Shown: in pieces, positions 1 through 6,908 of the stretch
Layout of the letters: each line of letters opens with the position of its first letter
How positions within the stretch are numbered: the first letter of the stretch is position 1
DNA from: an uncultured Jannaschia sp.
GTDB taxonomy: Bacteria; Pseudomonadota; Alphaproteobacteria; Rhodobacterales; Rhodobacteraceae
Assembly (NCBI GenBank): GCA_937916365.1
Contig: CALFSY010000201.1
Span: 1-14,268, forward strand
Reading direction: 5' to 3'
Length of the DNA stretch: 14,268 bases
Notes under the pieces: model-generated
Databases searched by the model: none
Seen by the model: only the letters and a program-made list of their open reading frames with translations
What the model was told of the DNA's origin: nothing
Translations under genes and position numbers: made by a program

Positions 1-333
1 GGTAATGGCGGACTCTGTTTCCGTCTCATTTAATTGACGCGGTAAAAAATCTTCGATCACGATGATTTCCGCGCGTTCTGTTTCCGCAAGCTCTAAGCGC
101 CCGCCTTCTTCATAGGCGCGGGCACTGTCGTGGCGTTGTTTTATCATTTTGCCAAGGATGGCTAAAATTGCGGTATCATCAATGCCATCGCTTTCTTGGG
201 TGTCCTGTGTGCGTGCCGCGATGTCTTGGTCTTTTATGGCTGCGTTTATCAGCCGCAGTGTGCTGATCCGTGTGGTATCTTTTTCACGCATTGCCGTTTT
301 TAGGCTGTTGGTGATTCGTGACCTCAACCCCAT
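1..333 (-). CDS. GatB/YqeY domain-containing protein (partial, C-terminus beyond left edge)
   Basis: This frame is open from an ATG at 333 to the left edge, giving 111 residues without a stop. The product begins MGLRSRITNSLKTAMREKD and continues with a TLRLINAAIKDQDIAAR segment, then an acidic linker, then ILGKMIKQRHDSARAYEEGGR and a segment ending IEDFLPRQL. This is the typical pattern of the small (about 150-residue) YqeY proteins related to the tail domain of the GatB aminoacyl-tRNA amidotransferase subunit. Their function is unclear; a tRNA-binding or amidotransferase-like role is inferred from homology only. A GGGGGA Shine-Dalgarno sequence lies about 8 nt upstream (complement of 342-347). 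The gene is divergent from carA, an arrangement I recall as common in Rhodobacterales. About a quarter of the protein should lie outside the window. Confidence 0.85.
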   Translation of the reverse strand, partial: MGLRSRITNSLKTAMREKDTTRISTLRLINAAIKDQDIAARTQDTQESDGIDDTAILAILGKMIKQRHDSARAYEEGGRLELAETERAEIIVIEDFLPRQLNETETESAIT

Positions 334-430
334 GATGTCATCCCCCGAATGTCATTTTGATATGGTTAAATAGGGGATATTGGCACGCACAACAACGCCT
401 TGGGGGGCTTTAGTTTGGGTGATGGTGGGC

Positions 431-459
431 TTGACCCATTTGTGCGCCGCTTTTAAGAC
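431..459 (+). promoter_or_regulatory. Candidate sigma-70 promoter of carA
   Basis: TTGACC (431-436) and TAAGAC (454-459) are separated by 17 bp. The -35 element matches the consensus at 5 of 6 positions; the -10 is weak. Transcription would start near 466 and the tandem duplication at 473-512 would fall at the beginning of the carA leader. This is inferred from spacing and consensus only. Confidence 0.3.
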
Positions 460-472
460 AGTTTTGATTTTG

Positions 473-512
473 CGACTGCTGCGATCCATCCACGACTGCT
501 GCGATCCATCCA
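473..512. repeat. Perfect 20-bp tandem duplication upstream of carA
   Basis: The unit CGACTGCTGCGATCCATCCA occurs twice with no mismatch and no spacer, at 473-492 and 493-512. It lies in the 212-bp gap between the GatB/YqeY-domain gene and carA, and ends 33 nt before the carA start. The unit shows no strong internal palindrome. It may be a simple slippage duplication or a doubled regulator site; the sequence alone does not decide. Confidence 0.9.
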
Positions 513-545
513 AATGTAATTTATCTGGTTTTTAAGGGGTATACC

Positions 546-1703
546 ATGACCGTAAAACCCACCGCGTGCTTGGCCTTGGCCGATGGCACAGTGTTTTATG
601 GGCATGGGTTTGGGGCGACCGGTATGTGCGTGGCCGAGGTATGTTTTAACACAGCTATGACCGGGTATCAGGAAATCATGACCGACCCGTCGTATGCAGG
701 GCAGATTGTTACCTTTACCTTTCCCCACATTGGTAATACCGGCACAACCCCAGAGGATGACGAAACCCCCACACCCGTTGCCGAAGGCATGATTGTAAGG
801 TGGGATCCAACATCACCGTCAAATTGGCGCGCGACGCAAGCGTTGAATGAATGGGTAACGAAAACAGGGCGGATTGGCATGGGGGGCGTTGATACACGCC
901 GGTTGACGCGTGCCATTCGGCAACGGGGCGCACCACATGGGGCGCTTGTCCATGATCCCAATGGTGATTTTGATCTTGAAAAGCTAATTGCTGCTGCACG
1001 GGGGTTTTCCGGGCTTGAAGGGCGCGATTTAGCCAAAGATGTGACATGCGCGCAATCTTATCGGTGGAATGAAACCCGCTGGTCCTGGCCCGCAGGATAC
1101 GACCAGCGCCTCGCCTCGGGGCAAAGCCCACGGGTGGTGGCGCTGGATTACGGGGCGAAACGGAACATTTTGCGATGTTTGACCTCTGTTGGGTGCGATG
1201 TGATGGTTATGCCGGCATCTGCCACGGCGGCGGACGTGTTGGCGCAAAATCCCGATGGTGTATTTTTGTCGAATGGCCCGGGCGACCCGGCCGCAACCGG
1301 CGAATATGCCGTGCCGATGATCCAGGGCATTTTGGCCGCCGATCTTCCCGTTTTTGGTATTTGCCTGGGGCATCAAATGTTGGCGTTGGCGTTGGGGGCC
1401 AATACCATCAAGATGAATCACGGCCACCACGGGGCGAACCACCCCGTAAAGGATTTACAAACCGGTAAGGTTGAAATTACGTCTATGAACCACGGATTTA
1501 CGGTGGATAGCGAAACCTTACCAGATGGGGTTGAAGAAACGCATGTGTCCCTATTCGACGGATCGAATTGCGGGATTCGCATGACAGAAAAACCTGTATT
1601 TTCGGTGCAATACCACCCCGAGGCCAGCCCGGGGCCACAAGACAGTTTTTATCTGTTCCAACGGTTTGCTGCGGCAATCACCCAACGTTTGGCCACATCT
1701 TAA
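546..1703 (+). CDS. carA: Carbamoyl-phosphate synthase small subunit (glutamine amidotransferase)
   Basis: The 385-residue product hydrolyses glutamine and passes ammonia to the large subunit CarB to make carbamoyl phosphate for arginine and pyrimidine synthesis in the cytoplasm. The N-terminal half (about 1-190) is the CarA-specific domain, with SYAGQIVTFTFPHIGNTG near residue 50. The C-terminal half is a class I glutamine amidotransferase with GVFLSNGPGDP, the nucleophile elbow GICLGHQ (Cys273) and QYHPEASPGP, which supplies His357 and Glu359. The catalytic triad is therefore intact and the length is normal. The ATG is preceded by AAGGGG (534-539) with a 6-nt gap. carB is not in the window. 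The stop codon lies inside the first of a series of TTAACC hexamers that continue into the promoter region of the next gene. Confidence 0.98.
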   Translation: MTVKPTACLALADGTVFYGHGFGATGMCVAEVCFNTAMTGYQEIMTDPSYAGQIVTFTFPHIGNTGTTPEDDETPTPVAEGMIVRWDPTSPSNWRATQALNEWVTKTGRIGMGGVDTRRLTRAIRQRGAPHGALVHDPNGDFDLEKLIAAARGFSGLEGRDLAKDVTCAQSYRWNETRWSWPAGYDQRLASGQSPRVVALDYGAKRNILRCLTSVGCDVMVMPASATAADVLAQNPDGVFLSNGPGDPAATGEYAVPMIQGILAADLPVFGICLGHQMLALALGANTIKMNHGHHGANHPVKDLQTGKVEITSMNHGFTVDSETLPDGVEETHVSLFDGSNCGIRMTEKPVFSVQYHPEASPGPQDSFYLFQRFAAAITQRLATS

Positions 1704-1780
1704 CCACTTTAGATCGTTAACCTCTACAAGGCGCATCAGTATATTTTTAATTATTCATTAACCTTACTAAAATATTAACC
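1700..1780 (+). repeat. Four TTAACC hexamers in two equally spaced pairs
   Basis: TTAACC occurs at 1700-1705, 1717-1722, 1758-1763 and 1775-1780. Each pair is TTAACC-N11-TTAACC, a 17-bp period, and the pairs start 58 bp apart. The first hexamer covers the carA stop codon. TTAACC is the core of the alphaproteobacterial CtrA half-site, so this may be a regulator array in front of the glycosyltransferase gene, although the AT-rich region raises the chance background. Confidence 0.5.
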
Positions 1781-1787
1781 GTATCTT
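1747..1787 (+). promoter_or_regulatory. CtrA-type box overlapping a candidate promoter of the glycosyltransferase gene
   Basis: TTAA (1747-1750), seven bases, then TTAACC (1758-1763) matches the published CtrA consensus TTAA-N7-TTAAC exactly. The second half-box could act as a -35 (TTAACC), followed after 18 bp by TATCTT (1782-1787), which matches the -10 consensus at 4 of 6 positions. Transcription would then begin near 1794, giving a leader of about 35 nt that contains the GGGAAG ribosome site. A CtrA box over the -35 is the usual layout of CtrA-activated promoters. The match is seen; the regulation is inferred. Confidence 0.5.
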
Positions 1788-1829
1788 AGCTCTGTTTGCG
1801 TGCCGCGCACCAAACTTTGGGAAGATATG

Positions 1830-3827
1830 ATGGACGATACATCCAAATCATTAGCCCCTGCCATAGTGCAGGAACCACGCCTCATGGCCGATGGTGCCCC
1901 TGCCCACATAAAACTCCAACACGCTGACCCAACAGAGGCCCACTCTGACCAAGGGTTGGAAAACCTGCTTTTGGCACGACGTATCATTACAGAGGCAGAC
2001 GTTGCCCTGGCAAGGCAGGCGCAGGGGGGGCTGAACCTATCATTAGGGGAGGTGCTGTTGGCGCGCGGAGCGTTAAGCGAACGCGCCCTACAATCAGTGC
2101 AGGCGGAACACTACGCTTTAGGACAGTCGGCAATCTTAAACGATACGCTGCCCGACCCCGATCTGGGCGCACTACTGCCCGCCGCCGATGCGATAGCATT
2201 GGGTGCCGTGCCTTGGCGGCGTATGGGCACGGCCATCATCATTGCCACCGCGCGGCCCGATCTTATGACCGCCTTACGCGCCCAAATGCCAGCACAGGCG
2301 CGTCTTATCTTTACACTGGCCCCGCGCGCGCAAATTCTAAAACTGCAACTGGCCCTATATGGTGCGGCCCTGGCACGGGTGGCAGAAACACGCGCACCTG
2401 CGGACCACAGTTGCCGCACATGGCATGGCAGTCGCATCGCGCGTTGGATGGTTTTAGGCGGTCTATTCATTATGGCATTGGCGGTGACCGCGCCCAAAAT
2501 GGCAGTGGCATTTATTTTTGGGTGCGCGTTTTTCGTGTTTGCCTGCAACATGGCGCTAAAAATTGCCGCATTCATACAAACACGCCAAGCAGACCGCCGC
2601 GCGCAATACACCGCCACCCCCACAGATCGCAGAACCCAGGCCAAACCTTTTCTGCCGGTCGTCACGCTTTTGGTGCCCCTTTACAAGGAGCCAGAGGTAA
2701 CCCCGATCCTTTTATCCAACCTCACAAAACTTACCTATCCGGCAGAGCGGTTGGACGTTATTTTGGCCATTGAGGCGGATGATACATCAACACGATCCGC
2801 GCTTGCGCGATGTAATTTACCCCCTTGGGTGCGTGTGGTGCAGGTGCCGCAAGGGTATCCGCGCACAAAACCGCGTGCATTAAATTTTGCATTGAATTTT
2901 GCCAAAGGTTCGATCGTTGGTATTTATGATGCCGAAGATCGGCCTGATCGTGACCAAATTGCTCGCATCACGCAACACTTCGCCAATGTGCCGCATGATG
3001 TGGCGTGTTTGCAGGGCCGCCTAGATTATTACAACAGTTCCCATAACGCCCTATCCCGATGCTTTACAGTTGAATATGCCACCTGGTTTCGAGTGATTTT
3101 GCCAGGGTTTCAAAGGCTTGGTCTATTTGTGCCATTGGGGGGCACAACGGTGTTCTTACGCCGTGATGCTTTGGAACACATTGGCGCGTGGGATGCACAC
3201 AATGTCACCGAAGACGCCGAATTAGGTCTGCGGTTGGCCCGTCATGGATATCGCACGGAAATCGTTGAAACCACAACTTTTGAAGAGGCCGCCGCCGCCA
3301 TACCTGCCTGGATCCGGCAACGCGCACGGTGGCAAAAAGGGCATTTGATGACGTGGTTGGCCGCGATGCAACGCCCGCGGCAGCTTTGGCACGATTTAGG
3401 CACGTGGCGGTTTATTGGGGTGCATGTGCAACTTTTGTGCGCCATGCTTGGGTTTGCGATGGCCCCACTTTTGTGGAGCATTTTGGTAAAACCGTTTGGA
3501 GTATGGCACCCATTGGACACATTTTTAACGCCTGTTCACTATGGCGTATTGGGCATGATTATGATGGTTGGTTTTGGCATTTCGCTTGCGCTGGGGATTT
3601 ATGCCACACGTGCGGCGCATTTGCGAAACGTGCGATTTTGGGCCATAGTGATGGAGTTTTACCATATTTTAGGCACACTATCGGTATGGCGCGCCGTGGT
3701 GGAAATGTTGGTAAGTCCGTTTTTTTGGCACAAAACGCAGCATGGCCAATTTGGGGCGGCAAACACCCCGGTTGATCCGTCCATTATCAAGGTTCGTGGT
3801 TGGCCTCTTGCTTTAGGCGCACGATAA
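1830..3827 (+). CDS. Membrane glycosyltransferase, family 2 (cellulose synthase-like), with N-terminal GspE/MshEN-like domain
   Basis: With the ATG at 1830 the protein has 665 residues. GGGAAG (1819-1824) sits 5 nt upstream, favouring this start over ATG 1827 or an in-frame GTG at 1800. Residues about 40-185 resemble the GspE N-terminal domain, with two tandem 24-residue motifs (42-65 and 71-94, five residues between). Two membrane segments follow at about 207-250. The GT2 domain has the processive-enzyme hallmarks: VPLYKEPE near 282, DAED (Asp367, Asp370), TED (Asp462) and QRARW (Gln497, Arg500, Trp501). Further membrane segments lie near 531-553 and 571-592, with a third hydrophobic stretch near 603-625; the end contains PFFWHKTQHG. 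It probably polymerises a UDP-sugar into an exported or surface polysaccharide; product unknown. No BcsB-like or export partner is adjacent. The 3' end overlaps the convergent GntR gene by 41 nt. Confidence 0.9.
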   Translation: MDDTSKSLAPAIVQEPRLMADGAPAHIKLQHADPTEAHSDQGLENLLLARRIITEADVALARQAQGGLNLSLGEVLLARGALSERALQSVQAEHYALGQSAILNDTLPDPDLGALLPAADAIALGAVPWRRMGTAIIIATARPDLMTALRAQMPAQARLIFTLAPRAQILKLQLALYGAALARVAETRAPADHSCRTWHGSRIARWMVLGGLFIMALAVTAPKMAVAFIFGCAFFVFACNMALKIAAFIQTRQADRRAQYTATPTDRRTQAKPFLPVVTLLVPLYKEPEVTPILLSNLTKLTYPAERLDVILAIEADDTSTRSALARCNLPPWVRVVQVPQGYPRTKPRALNFALNFAKGSIVGIYDAEDRPDRDQIARITQHFANVPHDVACLQGRLDYYNSSHNALSRCFTVEYATWFRVILPGFQRLGLFVPLGGTTVFLRRDALEHIGAWDAHNVTEDAELGLRLARHGYRTEIVETTTFEEAAAAIPAWIRQRARWQKGHLMTWLAAMQRPRQLWHDLGTWRFIGVHVQLLCAMLGFAMAPLLWSILVKPFGVWHPLDTFLTPVHYGVLGMIMMVGFGISLALGIYATRAAHLRNVRFWAIVMEFYHILGTLSVWRAVVEMLVSPFFWHKTQHGQFGAANTPVDPSIIKVRGWPLALGAR

Positions 3828-4431
3828 AGGCCCGCGAAAGATGTGTTTTAAGGGCCTCCGCCGCCCGATCTTCGGCCCGATTGGCAATCGCCTCCACAAT
3901 CGCGGCGTGTTCGGTGAGCGCCTTTTCCCCGCGCCCGGTCACGGCCAATGATGTATGCGCCATCAATGCCATTGACCGATATACCAAATTCAGCTGCTGC
4001 ACGAGATACCGGTTGTGGCTGGCCAGGTGAATTTGATGGTGAAACCGCCGGTTCGCACGGGCCAGGGCCTCTGGGTCATTCAAAAACGCATGATCCGTCG
4101 CCACCATATCGCGCAGAACTTGAATTTCCTCGTGCGCAGCATGGCGTGCGGCCAATCGCGCGGCCAACCCCTCTAATTCCTGACGCACGGCATAAAGTTC
4201 GGCCATCTGCGCATGATCCAGGGAAGAAACGATCAAACTTCGACCATCCCGCGTCAAAAGGTTTTGGGTTTCCAATCGTTGCAATGCTTCGCGGATTGGT
4301 GTGCGGCTAACGCCGAAACGTTCGGCCAATTCGGTTTCGACCAATCGTGATCCTGGCCGGTATATCCCCCGATCAATCGCATCTACGATTAAGTCATACG
4401 CATCTTTTTGCGGGGGTGGTTGCACATCCAT
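3787..4431 (-). CDS. GntR family transcriptional regulator (FadR/FCD subfamily)
   Basis: The 214-residue product has a winged helix-turn-helix at about 11-75, including GSRLVETELAERFGVSRTPI and REALQRLE. It is followed by an all-helical FCD ligand domain at about 78-203. FCD metal/ligand positions are visible as FHHQIH (His131), EHAAIVEAI (His175) and His197. The ATG at 4431 is chosen because AAAGAGG (complement of 4437-4443) lies 5 nt upstream; a TTG start nine codons earlier has no such support. FCD regulators usually repress neighbouring catabolic genes and are released by small carboxylic acids, but no catabolic gene is directly adjacent, since the divergent neighbour is a ubiquinone-type hydroxylase. 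The ligand and targets are therefore unknown. Its 3' end runs 41 nt into the convergent glycosyltransferase gene. Confidence 0.92.
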   Translation of the reverse strand: MDVQPPPQKDAYDLIVDAIDRGIYRPGSRLVETELAERFGVSRTPIREALQRLETQNLLTRDGRSLIVSSLDHAQMAELYAVRQELEGLAARLAARHAAHEEIQVLRDMVATDHAFLNDPEALARANRRFHHQIHLASHNRYLVQQLNLVYRSMALMAHTSLAVTGRGEKALTEHAAIVEAIANRAEDRAAEALKTHLSRAFIVRLKQEANHEP

Positions 4432-4560
4432 AAACACCTCTTTCCACCATTTTCGCAAAAAGACAAAGCGTTCTATCCAAAACCCTTACATCGTGTATGG
4501 TGTGGTTTGAGGCAAAACGCCGCTTCGACCTTGTGGTAAGGCACACCTATTTATTGTAAT

Positions 4561-5760
4561 ATGCAACCTTTGCAAAACATAGATATTTTTGTCTCAGGCG
4601 GTGGGATTGCGGGCCTGATCGCTGCTGCTGCGTTCGGGCAGGCCGGGTTCTCGGTGATTCTGGTCGATCCCAATTTCCCGTCGGCGTCTGGGCCGGACAC
4701 AAACGCCGATTGGCGCACCACGGCATTTTTGCAGCCCGCCCGCACCCTGCTAGATCGCGCCGGTGTCTGGGGTCGATTAGCCCCCTTTGCAACCCCGCTT
4801 GCCACGATGCGGATTATGGATGCAGGCAACGTGTTTGGCCACCAAAGCAGCCATGATTTTAACGCGCACGATATATCAGATCTGCCCTTTGGGTGGAATT
4901 TACCGAATTGGATCGTGCGGCAAGAGGTGGTGGCACACTTAAATGACCTGTCCAACGTGAATGTGCAATTTGGGGCGGAAACGGCCCATGTTACCATACG
5001 GGAAGATGGGGCGCACGTATCCCTACGCGATGGGGCGCGAATTCGGGCACGCCTGGTGATTGCTGCCGATGGCCGCCAATCCCCCTTGCGCACGGCGGCA
5101 GGAATTCGCGTGCGCACAGTGCGGTATGGGCAAAAGGCATTGGCCTTTGCCGTCACACACCCCATCCCCCACGCCAATGTTTCAACCGAAATTCACCGTG
5201 CGGGCGGGCCTTTTACATTGGTGCCCCTACCCGATCACGAAGGCCGCCCTGCCTCGGCCGTTGTATGGATGGAACGGGCGGCAGAGGCGCTGCGCCTATC
5301 GGCTTTGTCTGAGGATGCATTTAACGCTGAGATAACCGAACGATCTGTGTCGGTTTTGGGGCCTCTTTCTTTGATGACCCGCCGTGCATTGTGGCCCATT
5401 ATCGGCCAAATTGCCGATCGCATGGAAACACAGCGCATGGCATTTATGGCCGAGGCAGCCCACGTTTTGCCCCCCATCGGCGCACAAGGTTTGAACACAA
5501 GCTTAGCCGATGTGGCAGTGTTATTAAATTTGGTGGAAAAAAATAGCACCGATCCCGGCGCGCGTGGGGTTTTGCACCAATATCATCGTGTCCGGTATCC
5601 CGATGTTATGGCACGATGGGCGGCGGTTGGGGCGCTAAATCATGCCTCAATGGCAGGTGGCGCCGTGCCGCAAATGTTGCGCCAAGGGGCTTTAGCCATG
5701 CTGCATGATATTGCACCGCTACGGCGGGCGTTGATGCGCGCGGGGTTAGGCGCGCGATAA
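4561..5760 (+). CDS. UbiH/UbiF/UbiL-type FAD-dependent hydroxylase (probable ubiquinone biosynthesis)
   Basis: The 399-residue product is a class A flavoprotein monooxygenase. The N-terminal FAD fold has GGGIAG (13-18), and DWRTTAFLQPARTLL follows near residue 50, typical of UbiH/COQ6 relatives. The DG motif is VIAADGRQSPLR (Asp170-Gly171). The usual GD motif before AHVLPPIGAQGLN (301-312) reads AE (297-298) instead, a variant I recall from alphaproteobacterial members. The likely role is hydroxylation of a ring position during ubiquinone synthesis; which position cannot be told. The start is the first ATG, but no Shine-Dalgarno sequence precedes it: the upstream bases are AT-rich (TATTTATTGTAAT), so a leaderless or weakly initiated message is possible. 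The gene is divergent from the GntR regulator; its stop lies 109 nt before ilvC. Confidence 0.85.
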   Translation: MQPLQNIDIFVSGGGIAGLIAAAAFGQAGFSVILVDPNFPSASGPDTNADWRTTAFLQPARTLLDRAGVWGRLAPFATPLATMRIMDAGNVFGHQSSHDFNAHDISDLPFGWNLPNWIVRQEVVAHLNDLSNVNVQFGAETAHVTIREDGAHVSLRDGARIRARLVIAADGRQSPLRTAAGIRVRTVRYGQKALAFAVTHPIPHANVSTEIHRAGGPFTLVPLPDHEGRPASAVVWMERAAEALRLSALSEDAFNAEITERSVSVLGPLSLMTRRALWPIIGQIADRMETQRMAFMAEAAHVLPPIGAQGLNTSLADVAVLLNLVEKNSTDPGARGVLHQYHRVRYPDVMARWAAVGALNHASMAGGAVPQMLRQGALAMLHDIAPLRRALMRAGLGAR

Positions 5761-5869
5761 ATACATATAAAAAGTCTTGGTCAGAGTGCTTGACACGGGC
5801 CTGTGGCCTTGGTTCGGTGCACCGCGCTTATGCTCGGCGACAACTATCATGCCAAAGGAAAAGACAATC

Positions 5870-6892
5870 ATGCGTGTGTATTATGACCGCGACTGCGACG
5901 TAAACCTGATCAAAGACAAAAAAATTGCCATTTTGGGCTATGGATCGCAGGGCCATGCCCATGCGTTGAACCTGCGCGATTCCGGCGCGCAACACGTGGC
6001 GGTGGCATTGCGCGAAGGGTCGCGTTCGGCCGCAAAGGCCCAGGCCGAAGGGTTGAGCGTTATGAATATCCCCGCTGCGGCGGCTTGGTGTGATTTGATT
6101 ATGTTCACGATGCCCGATGAACTACAGGCCGAAACCTATAAAGCACACGTGCACAACCACCTGCGCGAAGGGGCCGCGGTGGCCTTTGCCCATGGGTTAA
6201 ACGTGCATTTTGGGTTGATCGAACCCAAACCTGGTGTCGATGTCATCATGATGGCCCCCAAAGGCCCCGGGCATACCGTGCGCGGCGAATACGTAAAAGG
6301 CGGGGGTGTGCCGTGTTTGGTGGCCGTGCACAACGATGCCTCGGGGCGCGCGCTTGAAATTGGGTTAAGCTATTGTTCGGCCATTGGTGGCGGCCGTTCG
6401 GGCATTATCGAGACAAATTTCCAGGAAGAATGCGAAACTGATCTTTTTGGTGAACAGGCCGTGTTGTGCGGCGGGTTGGTTGAACTGATCCGTACCGGGT
6501 TTGAAACATTGGTTGAGGCCGGATACGCCCCCGAAATGGCCTATTTCGAATGCTTGCACGAGGTGAAATTGATTGTCGATCTGATTTATGAGGGCGGGAT
6601 CGCCAACATGAATTATTCAATCTCAAACACCGCCGAATACGGCGAATACGTCAGCGGACCGCGCGTTTTACCCTATGATGAAACCAAAGCGCGGATGAAA
6701 GCGATCTTAACCGATATTCAAAACGGCAAATTTGTGCGGGATTTCATGGCCGAAAACGCCGTGGGACAGCCCTTTTTCAAAGGCACGCGCCGCCTGAACG
6801 ACGCCCATCAAATCGAAGAGGTCGGCCAAAAATTGCGCGATATGATGCCCTGGATTTCGGCAGGCAAAATGGTGGACAAGGCGAAAAATTGA
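5870..6892 (+). CDS. ilvC: Ketol-acid reductoisomerase (class I, NADP-dependent)
   Basis: The 340-residue enzyme isomerises and reduces 2-acetolactate or 2-aceto-2-hydroxybutyrate in valine, leucine and isoleucine synthesis. The Rossmann motif GYGSQGHAHALN starts at residue 23. The cofactor loop LREGSRS has Arg48, Ser51 and Ser53, the pattern of NADPH users. AFAHGLN supplies His108. The knotted domain has the magnesium ligands Asp191, Glu195, Glu227 and Glu231, at the standard class I positions. The frame is open upstream to 5777, but the ATG at 5870 gives the canonical N-terminus MRVYYDRDCD and has AAAGGA (5854-5859) about 10 nt before it. The 109-nt gap after the hydroxylase suggests a separate promoter. 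It converges on the 8-oxoguanine deaminase gene with only 16 nt between the stops. Confidence 0.97.
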   Translation: MRVYYDRDCDVNLIKDKKIAILGYGSQGHAHALNLRDSGAQHVAVALREGSRSAAKAQAEGLSVMNIPAAAAWCDLIMFTMPDELQAETYKAHVHNHLREGAAVAFAHGLNVHFGLIEPKPGVDVIMMAPKGPGHTVRGEYVKGGGVPCLVAVHNDASGRALEIGLSYCSAIGGGRSGIIETNFQEECETDLFGEQAVLCGGLVELIRTGFETLVEAGYAPEMAYFECLHEVKLIVDLIYEGGIANMNYSISNTAEYGEYVSGPRVLPYDETKARMKAILTDIQNGKFVRDFMAENAVGQPFFKGTRRLNDAHQIEEVGQKLRDMMPWISAGKMVDKAKN

Positions 6893-6908
6893 GCCCCCGC
6901 ATTCGGGA

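Noticed and set aside
1800..1829. GTG start at 1800 adding ten residues to the glycosyltransferase
   Set aside because: No ribosome site precedes it and it would start almost at the predicted transcription start; ATG 1830 has GGGAAG at 5 nt.
2111..2665. 184-codon open frame on the minus strand inside the glycosyltransferase
   Set aside because: Antisense shadow rich in Ala and Arg with no recognisable domain; the plus-strand gene has clear catalytic motifs.
4432..4458. TTG start at 4458 for the GntR regulator
   Set aside because: The AAAGAGG ribosome site lies inside that extension and is placed correctly for ATG 4431.
5790..5818. TTGACA (5790-5795) as an ilvC promoter
   Set aside because: The -35 is perfect, but no acceptable -10 occurs 16-19 bp downstream; it stays only a hint.
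5777..5869. N-terminal extension of ilvC, or a leader peptide for branched-chain attenuation
   Set aside because: The extension has no family resemblance, and the codons are not rich in Ile, Val or Leu; no clear terminator/antiterminator pair is visible.
6896..6907. CCCG-CATT-CGGG hairpin between the ilvC and deaminase stops as a terminator
   Set aside because: Only 4 bp of stem and no adjacent T tract on the plus strand; on the minus strand the T run is about six bases away.
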